This document shows positions 44,548 to 50,971 of a DNA stretch of 50,971 bases, piece after piece. The first letter of the stretch is position 1. Each line of letters begins with the position of its first letter. A program made the translations under genes and the position numbers. The DNA is taken from positions 1-50,971 of the forward strand of contig QFZU02000081.1 of assembly GCA_003260025.2 (NCBI GenBank). Reading direction: 5' to 3'. A model generated the notes under the pieces. It worked only from the letters and a program-made list of their open reading frames with translations, was not told where the DNA came from and made no database searches. The DNA is from Microbispora triticiradicis. Its GTDB lineage: Bacteria; Actinomycetota; Actinomycetes; Streptosporangiales; Streptosporangiaceae.

Positions 44548-44868
44548 TCAGGTCGCGGCGACGGTGGCCGCCGGGGAAGCGGCGCGCAGCGGCGCGAGGG
44601 CGGCGCTCCAGGCGACGACATGGTCCAGCAGCGTGTCCAGGGCGCTGACGCTGTGGGCGCCCGGCTTGAAGACGGTGTAATCCTCGAACTCGGTCAGCAG
44701 CGGCAGTGTGATCTGCGGGGTCACATCGGCCATCTGCAATGCCCCGCAGACGAGCCGCAGTTGCTCGACCGCGCAGGAGCCGCCCACGACGCCGTACGAG
44801 ACGAACCCGGCCGTCCACTCCGCGTACAGGTGGTCGATGGCGTTCTTGAGCGCCCGCACCCCGTTCAA
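44548..44868 (-). pseudogene. NADPH-dependent FMN reductase, C-terminal remnant
   Basis: Reads ALKNAIDHLYAEWTAGFVSY, GVVGGSCAVEQLRLVCGALQ and FEDYTVFKPG, the second half of flavodoxin-like FMN reductases (ALKNAIDxL.AEW). The N-terminal phosphate-binding loop is missing, and the piece directly follows the HsdM fragment upstream. The ATG at 44868 is in the middle of the fold. Confidence 0.7.
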
Positions 44869-44893
44869 GCGTCACCGACACCGTCTGCGACTG

Positions 44894-45270
44894 TCAGGCG
44901 GGGCCGTTGTACTCCTGGCCGTAGAGGCTCAGGTCGCGGTGGTCCTGGCCGTGCTCCTCGACGTACTCCTTCGCGTGGATGAGCATGCCGCCCGAGCCGG
45001 AGCACGGGTCGTAGACGCGCATGCCGTGGCCAGGCCTGACCAGGCGGACCATCATCCGGACGACCTCACGCGGGGTGTAGAACTCCCCGCCCTTCTTGCC
45101 GGCCGAGTCGGCGAACTGGCCGATCAAATACTCATACGCGGCGCCGAGCAGGTCGGGGAACTCGAAGTCCTCGTTACGCAGCCGGTAACGGCCGAAGTGG
45201 TCGACAAGCTGCTGCAGTCGCTTGTCCGGGATGACCGACCCAGCTTTCCAGGCAAGGCTTCGCTGCGACG
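44894..45270 (-). pseudogene. hsdM: Type I restriction modification methyltransferase (HsdM) fragment
   Basis: About 120 residues from the middle of HsdM: FEFPDLLGAAYEYLIGQFAD, GKKGGEFYTPREVVRMMVRL, then SAM-binding RVYDPCSGSGGMLIHAKEY and LSLYGQEYNG. The catalytic NPPF lies beyond the end and is missing, as is the N-terminal part. Both ends are junctions. No specificity or restriction subunit is present. Confidence 0.82.
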
Positions 45271-45302
45271 ACCTGACGAATCCGCCGCCAAACTCTGACC
45301 GC

Positions 45303-45968
45303 ATGGTCTCAGCAAAAATCGAGCCCTACTCGATCTACCCGAACTGGTTCCACTGGCAAAAGTTTAATCGAGGCGACTTCACGGTTGTTCGGTGCGATTC
45401 CGCCACTTCTAACAATTTCATCGGAGGATGCGTTTTCAACAACGTACTATCCTCGGTGGAGTTTGAGCTGGGCAAGGGTTACGATAAGGCGTACAAGCAC
45501 TACTGGAAAGCCTGCTTCACACCATCGGACACTTATCCCCACAATCCCGTGAAGCAACTTCCAGGCTGCCCCAACATCCTACCTGACCATGTGCAGCGGC
45601 CAACCTATCTCCTGCACCGCGGAGACCAGCAGACCAATAATAACTCGCGAGCGGCAACTCGATGCAACAGCCTATGGCCAAATTATGCGGCCGCGGGCTT
45701 GGAGTGTGACGAGTACCCGTTCGCCTCTTCCAAGGAACGCAGCGCCGAGATCGACCAATTAAGGTCGTTTTCGGTCTGCACTATACCGGGAACCGAAAAT
45801 GGGGCGGCCGGTGCCCCTCTCAATCGGATGTGCAGTCGGGACCGCCTTCTCGTCGGAGATCCATACTTCATACGATTCAAGACCCCGCTATTCGCACCCA
45901 ACCCCCTACCGCCATCGCGGGACGCCCTGTGCAACCCGCCCAATCCCAGCAGTGAATACGCGAAGTAG
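45303..45968 (+). CDS. NucA/NucB-type DNase domain, orphan polymorphic-toxin tip
   Basis: 221 residues from ATG 45303; the frame is open from 45222. The C-terminal third carries GLECDEYPFASSKERSAEID and VCTIPGTENGAAG, then LVGDPYFIRF, the NucA/NucB DNase pattern with CDEYPFAS as the catalytic site. Such domains are common tips of secreted polymorphic toxins. There is no signal peptide or delivery domain, so the N-terminus was lost or the module sits as an orphan tip. GC is clearly lower than the surroundings. The gene downstream is DUF6461, a probable immunity partner. Confidence 0.72.
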   Translation: MVSAKIEPYSIYPNWFHWQKFNRGDFTVVRCDSATSNNFIGGCVFNNVLSSVEFELGKGYDKAYKHYWKACFTPSDTYPHNPVKQLPGCPNILPDHVQRPTYLLHRGDQQTNNNSRAATRCNSLWPNYAAAGLECDEYPFASSKERSAEIDQLRSFSVCTIPGTENGAAGAPLNRMCSRDRLLVGDPYFIRFKTPLFAPNPLPPSRDALCNPPNPSSEYAK

Positions 45969-46041
45969 ACGCAGGATGTAAGCTGAGCTGCTGCGGGGAT
46001 CACACCCGCAGCAGCTCGCAATTCTCTAAGAAGGACATATA

Positions 46042-47097
46042 ATGGCACATTCTGACATTGTTACACACTATCAGCAGTTCCTTCAGTCGCACGAGTGGCT
46101 CACGAGCGCCCTATCCTGGGCGGTCGTTGCTACTCTAGACAATTCGGTTCCATCTATACAGGTGGTCACATCCAAGCTGACTGGAGGAGGAAGACCGGAG
46201 ATAGCCGATGAGATGCAAATCCGGGGAACTGATATATATCCAATGGATGCACTCTTCGTTGGCAAATCAAATATGTCAGTCGCTCTGTTGGAGAGGAACG
46301 GTCTTTACGCGTGCATCCCAGAAGTTTTGATCTGGTTGAGCGAGGGGGCTCGCGTCTGGAACCTCAGTTGGCACGTCAATGGTGGCGAGCACCTGATGTA
46401 TGCAACGAATGGAGAATATTAGCGCAAGTCCCCCGACTGGACCCCCAGCTGATATTTGGACCAGCTCCACATGTCATAAGCAATGAGATTGAGCCACTGA
46501 ACGAAGCCGTTCGTATCGATACTCCGGCAACAACACCCGCCGAGGCGTTGCTACGTAGAGCTACAGCCATGGCTATCATCGAACAGTCAACAGGGGCTCG
46601 GCTGGACAGCGAGTGGGTCAGCCGCCCCCACCCCGCCATTTTGATTGATCCTCCTATCGCTTATCCACTAGAACCGCTTGGATTCGGTCATCTCGACCCG
46701 AATCTCGACAGCCGGCTGCGCAGCGCCCCAGAGGCCGTACGGCGTGAAGTGCTCCTTCTGGTGGCCAGGGAACTCAGTGATCGCTATAGTTTGACCAGCG
46801 AGCATATCGCTGCATCCATCGAAGCGGTGGATGCACGGCGTTTCGCTGGAGTGGCAGCAACGAGAAGATCTCCTGGATTTCCAGATGGAGCTCGATGAAG
46901 GATGGCGGCCACTGCTCGAGAAAGAAGGCACCTCTAGCTTCGATAGAATACGTACGGCTGCCTGTGTAGCCGTAAGGCAGGCGTTGCTTGAAGCCAGTCG
47001 GAATGCCGATAACTTTTATGCCCTTACGTATGCTCAACGGGCCCTGGGGACGGAATGGCCAATGTTTAGGGCTTCGATAGTAGAACGCATTCAGTGA
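46042..47097 (+). pseudogene. DUF6461-type protein, probable immunity protein, two frameshifts
   Basis: ATG 46042 with a strong AGAAGGAC site. First frame: HEWLTSALSWAVVATLDNSV, then GLYACIPEVLIWLSEGARVW and NLSWHVNGGEHLMYATNGEY, stopping at 46422. Homology continues one frame over (LAQVPRLDPQLIFGP, RATAMAIIEQSTGARLDSEW), and again in the first frame from about 46830 (LEWQQREDLLDFQMELDEG) to 47097. W..N-type stretches and the TG.RL..EW motif fit DUF6461. The repaired protein would be about 350 residues. It lies 73 bases after the DNase gene. Confidence 0.6.
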
Positions 47098-47105
47098 GCA
47101 ATTTT

Positions 47106-47130
47106 CATCCTGATCACGCTGGTCAGGATG
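47106..47130. repeat. Inverted repeat after the DUF6461 gene
   Basis: CATCCTGA (47106-47113) and TCAGGATG (47123-47130), 9-base spacer. Lies 9 bases after the stop. It may be a weak terminator or the edge of the IS5 element; there is no T-run. Confidence 0.4.
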
Positions 47131-47228
47131 GGCGCGGGAGGCGGGCGTGCCGGGCCAGTTAGGGGTGAGGTGCGGCTCCCGGTAAGACAGCAGTCGACCA
47201 AGATCCGATGCCTCAACCGGAAGCCTCG

Positions 47229-48003
47229 ATGTTCTCTTACCCTGCCGCGATTCCCCTGTCGAACCGTACCCTTGCCCGTCTTGCCGAGCTCATCCGCGCC
47301 CGCCGCGCCAGACGCCGCAGCCGGTGGCGGCGCCTCAAGCCAGGACAGCAGGCACTGCTGGTACTGGCTCACCTGCGGAACGGGGACACCTACGCCCGCT
47401 TGGCCGCCGGCTTCGCCATCGGGACCACCACCGCCTGGCGGTACGTGCGCGAGTCGGTCGACCTGCTCGCCGCCCTGGCCGACGACGTCCAGGCTGCCGC
47501 GCTCCGGGCCGCCCGGCTGGCCTACGCCATCCTCGACGGCACGCTCATCCCGATCGACCGGGTCGCCGACCAGAAGCCCTACTACTCGGGCAAGCACAAG
47601 CGCCACGGAGTGAATGTCCAGGTCCTCGCCGACCCCGCCGGCCGCCTGGTGTGGGCCTCTCCGGCTCTGCCCGGGGCCGTGCATGACCTGACCGCAGCCC
47701 GCACCGTGGGCCTAATCAACGCCCCGACCGACCGCCAACGGCGTCACGACCTTCGCCGACAAGGGCTACCAAGGCGCGGGAGGCGCGATCCGCACCCCGT
47801 TCAAGCGCGCCACCGGCTGTCACACGGGAAAACGATGTCAACCGCGCCCACGCACGTATCCGAGCCCTCGGCGAACGCCCATCGCGACCCTCAAAGCGTG
47901 GAAGCTGCTGTCAAAGCTCCGCTGCTGTCCCCACCGCGCCACCCGGATCGTGCAGGCCGTCCTTGTCCTGCAAGCCGTCGAAGACGACCGCTACTCAGGA
48001 TAA
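47229..48003 (+). pseudogene. IS5-family transposase, frameshifted
   Basis: From ATG 47229: RWRRLKPGQQALLVLAHLRN, the N-terminal HTH, TTTAWRYVRESVDLL, then the first Asp in AILDGTLIPIDRV and KRHGVNVQVLADPAGR. After AVHDLTAARTVG (near 47730) the frame changes: TTFADKGYQGAGGAIRTPFK, and again near 47840: ATLKAWKLLSKLRCCPHRAT, ending RYSG at 48003. At least two shifts, so inactive. DDE_4-type IS5 element of actinomycetes. Confidence 0.82.
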
Positions 48004-48222
48004 AAAAGCTCAGTCGTCGTAGTACGACAGCAGGTGCGCTCAGAGACCACAGAGGGGCACCAATCGCGCCCGCGCCTTAGTGCATGTTTGAGAAGATCGT
48101 TTGTACCGGGATTCAGTCGCAGATGTAGCGCGGTTGGCGTTGGGCAGGTCCTCCGGCACCGGCATCGTGGCCGGATGCGCGCCTGAAAGTGGGTTGCAAG
48201 CGGTTTTCCTAGACTGCCGATC
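48004..48222. other. Right end of the IS5 region
   Basis: No gene. About 220 bases. The exact element end was not identified. Confidence 0.3.
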
Positions 48223-48651
48223 ATGCGAAAGATCTCCGGATTAAAGACACTCGTCGCCGCCGCCGTCGCTCTCACCGCGCTGGCTCCCGCCCCGGCGACA
48301 GCCGCCGCGCGGAGCTGCTCCGGGGGCGGGGGATGGCTCACCACCAAGCACGGTGATGTCAAATACGTGTGGCAAGTGTGTGGTGACGGCTACGCCGCCG
48401 CCTCGGGCACTGTGAACGACATCAAGTGGGATCTGTGGACGGCGGTCGTCGAGGTCAGCTTCTCCAAAGCGGGCAAGGGGGTCGGCGGCACCGGCGGCCG
48501 CGTGGAGGCGGGCCGGAAGAAGGGCAGCAGAGAGTTCGCCTTCTCCGTTGCCGCCCGGCAGGGCGCCGACACGGTAGTGATCAAGGCTCGGCGCTGCCTT
48601 CCGGGCACCCGCCTGTGCAACAACACCCACACCTTCACGGGCAAGCTATGA
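48223..48651 (+). CDS. Secreted small protein, four cysteines, unknown function
   Basis: 142 residues from ATG 48223. Signal peptide: KISGLKTLVAAAVALTALAP with cleavage near ATAAA (about residue 28). The mature part has four Cys (near residues 32, 53, 126 and 133), so two disulfides are likely, and a Lys/Gly-rich middle. It resembles small exported actinomycete proteins but no family is recognised. Confidence 0.65.
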   Translation: MRKISGLKTLVAAAVALTALAPAPATAAARSCSGGGGWLTTKHGDVKYVWQVCGDGYAAASGTVNDIKWDLWTAVVEVSFSKAGKGVGGTGGRVEAGRKKGSREFAFSVAARQGADTVVIKARRCLPGTRLCNNTHTFTGKL

Positions 48652-48768
48652 TCTTGTCGCTTTCAAGCCTCCGGCTGCCAGGTCGACGCCGGGTACTGAA
48701 CCACTCCGACTTTCGTGGAGGCCCTGAAGCCAGCATCATCTGCTGGCGGAAGGGAGAATCACGACACG

Positions 48769-49044
48769 ATGCCAGCCCCGAGGAAGTACCCCCAAGAGCT
48801 TCGTGAGCGCGCGGTCCGGATGGTGTTTGAGGTCCGCCGGCAGACCGGCGGTGCCCCCGGCGCGATCGCCCGGGTGGCCGGCCAGCTCGGCGTTCACCGC
48901 GAGGCATTGCGCGGGTGGGTGCGCCAGGCCGAGATCGACGAGGGGCAGCGGCCGGGCACCTCGACCGCCGATGCCCAGCGGATCGCCGAGTTGGAGCGCG
49001 AGGTGCGCGAGTTGCGCCGCGCCAACGAGATCCTCAAGGTCTAA
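48769..49044 (+). CDS. IS3-family transposase OrfA
   Basis: 91 residues from ATG 48769, preceded by GAAGGGAGAATC. KYPQELRERAVRMVFEVRRQ opens the HTH_Tnp_1, GQLGVHREALRGWVRQAEID the recognition helix, and the leucine-zipper tail is RIAELEREVRELRRANEILK. It stops at a TAA just after ILKV, while the conserved AAFFAAELD continues in the next frame, so the normal OrfA-OrfB shift region is altered. An in-frame start at 48715 is less likely. Confidence 0.85.
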   Translation: MPAPRKYPQELRERAVRMVFEVRRQTGGAPGAIARVAGQLGVHREALRGWVRQAEIDEGQRPGTSTADAQRIAELEREVRELRRANEILKV

Positions 49045-49900
<856 letters not shown>

Positions 49901-50971
49901 ATGGCACGTGGCGGAACGGGCCCCCGGAACGGTATGCCACCCGGGGTGCGCCCGCTGACCGTGGGCGACCCGGTGATCATCGGGGGCTACCTGCTCCTCG
50001 GCCGGCTCGGCGCCGGTGGCATGGGCGTGGTCTACCTCGCGGAACATCCCGGCGGCGGATACGTCGCGCTGAAGACGCCGCACCCGGTCCACCTGTCGGA
50101 CCCGACGCTGCGGGCCCGATTCGCCGAGGAGGCCGAGTTCTCCCGGCGGGTGGCGCCGTTCTGCACCGCCGCCTTCGTCGAGGACGGCCTCGACGGCGAC
50201 CGCCCCTACATCGTCACCGAGTACGTCCCCGGCCCCGCGCTCTCCCAGGTCGTCTCGGCGTACGGCCCGCTCACCCCCGACCTCGCGTACGGCGTGGCAC
50301 TCGGCGCGGCCGCCGCCCTGGCGGCGACCCATGAGGCGGGGCTGGTGCACCGGGACCTCAAGCCCGGCAACGTGCTGCTGTCCCCGCGCGGGCCGTTCGT
50401 CATCGACTTCGGGATCGCCCGCGACCTCGACGTCGCGATGTCGCACACGCAGGCCGGGCAGATCATGGGCAGTCCGGGGTGGGTGGCGCCGGAACGGCTG
50501 CGGGGCCGTCCCGCGATCCCCGCCTCGGACGTGTTCTCCTGGGGCTGCCTGGTCGCCTTCGCGGCGACCGGGCTGCATCCGTTCGGCGCGGGCGACCCCG
50601 AGACGCTGACCCGGCGCATCCTGGTGGAGGAGCCGCGGGTCTCGCCGGTGCCGAGGCTGCTGCGGGACGACGTGGCGGCGGCGCTGCGGCGTGACCCCGC
50701 CGAACGCCCGGACGCCGCCCGGCTGCTGGCCTCCCTGCTCGCGGCGGGCGGCGTCCACACGACCGCCGACCCGCGGCGGGCGGTCGCAGCGGTGCTGGAG
50801 GAGATCTGGCAGCCCGTGGCCTACCCGGCGGGCGCCCGCGGAATGGCCGCCGTACGCGGTCAGGACGGCGGGCCGGATGGGCGCGGCGAACGACCGCCGC
50901 CTGGCAGGGCCGGGCGGCGGCGGGCGGCGCGGTCGACGGGGCGGTCGAGGGCACAGGCGGGGGCGCAGGCG
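49901..50971 (+). CDS. Ser/Thr protein kinase (Pkn type), 3' end outside the window
   Basis: At least 357 residues from ATG 49901, preceded by GAGAGAGGGAGC. Kinase domain at about 28-285: glycine loop LGRLGAGGMGVVYLAEH (34-49), ATP-binding Lys58 in YVALKTP, catalytic loop VHRDLKPGNVLL (His150, Asp152) and DFG (Asp169 in VIDFGIA), GSPGWVAPE. All catalytic residues are present, so it is probably active. After residue 300 comes a Pro/Ala/Arg-rich link that usually leads to a membrane helix or an extracellular or enzymatic domain. Confidence 0.93.
   Translation, partial: MARGGTGPRNGMPPGVRPLTVGDPVIIGGYLLLGRLGAGGMGVVYLAEHPGGGYVALKTPHPVHLSDPTLRARFAEEAEFSRRVAPFCTAAFVEDGLDGDRPYIVTEYVPGPALSQVVSAYGPLTPDLAYGVALGAAAALAATHEAGLVHRDLKPGNVLLSPRGPFVIDFGIARDLDVAMSHTQAGQIMGSPGWVAPERLRGRPAIPASDVFSWGCLVAFAATGLHPFGAGDPETLTRRILVEEPRVSPVPRLLRDDVAAALRRDPAERPDAARLLASLLAAGGVHTTADPRRAVAAVLEEIWQPVAYPAGARGMAAVRGQDGGPDGRGERPPPGRAGRRRAARSTGRSRAQAGAQA

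Overview
The window is GC-rich, has many GTG starts and Actinobacteria-type families (DUF998, DUF6247, DUF6461, DUF916/WxL-like pair, Pkn-type kinase, secreted ricin-type lectin), and matches a filamentous actinomycete chromosome, most likely of the Streptosporangiales or Streptomyces type. Conserved-looking chromosomal genes occupy the two ends (about 1-7560 and 49900-50971). The middle is a long accessory region full of defence genes, recombinases, transposon remains and broken genes.

Layout. 1-7.6 kb: end of one ABC exporter (ATPase plus permease), a GlxA-type AraC regulator, a saccharopine-dehydrogenase-like oxidoreductase, a small membrane protein, a second ABC-2 exporter operon (two permeases and an ATPase, minus strand), and an HSL-type hydrolase with two palindromes upstream. 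7.0-14.3 kb: a complete Wadjet-type anti-plasmid system, jetABCD, tightly overlapped on the minus strand; the jetD frame has no stop codon at its expected end and runs on antisense through the hydrolase gene. 14.4-20.6 kb: a phosphotransferase remnant, unknown proteins including an Ala-rich one, a broken tyrosine integrase, and three secreted proteins (beta-rich protein, HNH/DUF1524-like nuclease with a frameshift, ricin-type lectin) followed by a clear terminator. 20.9-25.5 kb: a DUF998/TetR divergent pair with twin operators, a serine recombinase, a Tn3 transposase tail, and a WxL-like/DUF916-like surface protein pair. 25.5-33.8 kb: remains of integrative-element genes (FtsK/TraB-like ATPase fused to a LuxR tail, second broken integrase, zinc-binding protein, frameshifted ssb), an XRE-cupin/MFS divergent pair, a RelE-like toxin with a DUF6247 partner, and half of an IS3 element.

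33.8-43.4 kb: gene fragments and a multiply frameshifted AraC regulator, then a quinone oxidoreductase/MarR pair with operators, a beta-lactamase-family protein with an extra N-terminal domain, a MerR regulator, and a 2.9-kb Tn3-family element. That element is bounded by 37-bp perfect inverted repeats, carries a hydrolase/WYL-regulator pair, and keeps only part of tnpA. 43.4-49.9 kb: SnoaL-like proteins, FMN-reductase and HsdM fragments, an orphan NucA/NucB DNase domain beside a DUF6461 (immunity-like) gene, a broken IS5 element, a secreted protein and a truncated IS3 element. 49.9 kb to the end: the start of a Ser/Thr protein kinase gene.

The best-supported system is the Wadjet operon; it is a known type, and its unusual part is the lost jetD end. 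The most promising less-described items are the cargo-carrying Tn3 element, the DNase/DUF6461 pair, the WxL-like pair, and the chimeric genes made at recombination junctions. Many accessory genes carry one-base frameshifts, so decay and assembly error should be separated before functional claims are made. All assignments come from reading motifs; no database search was run.
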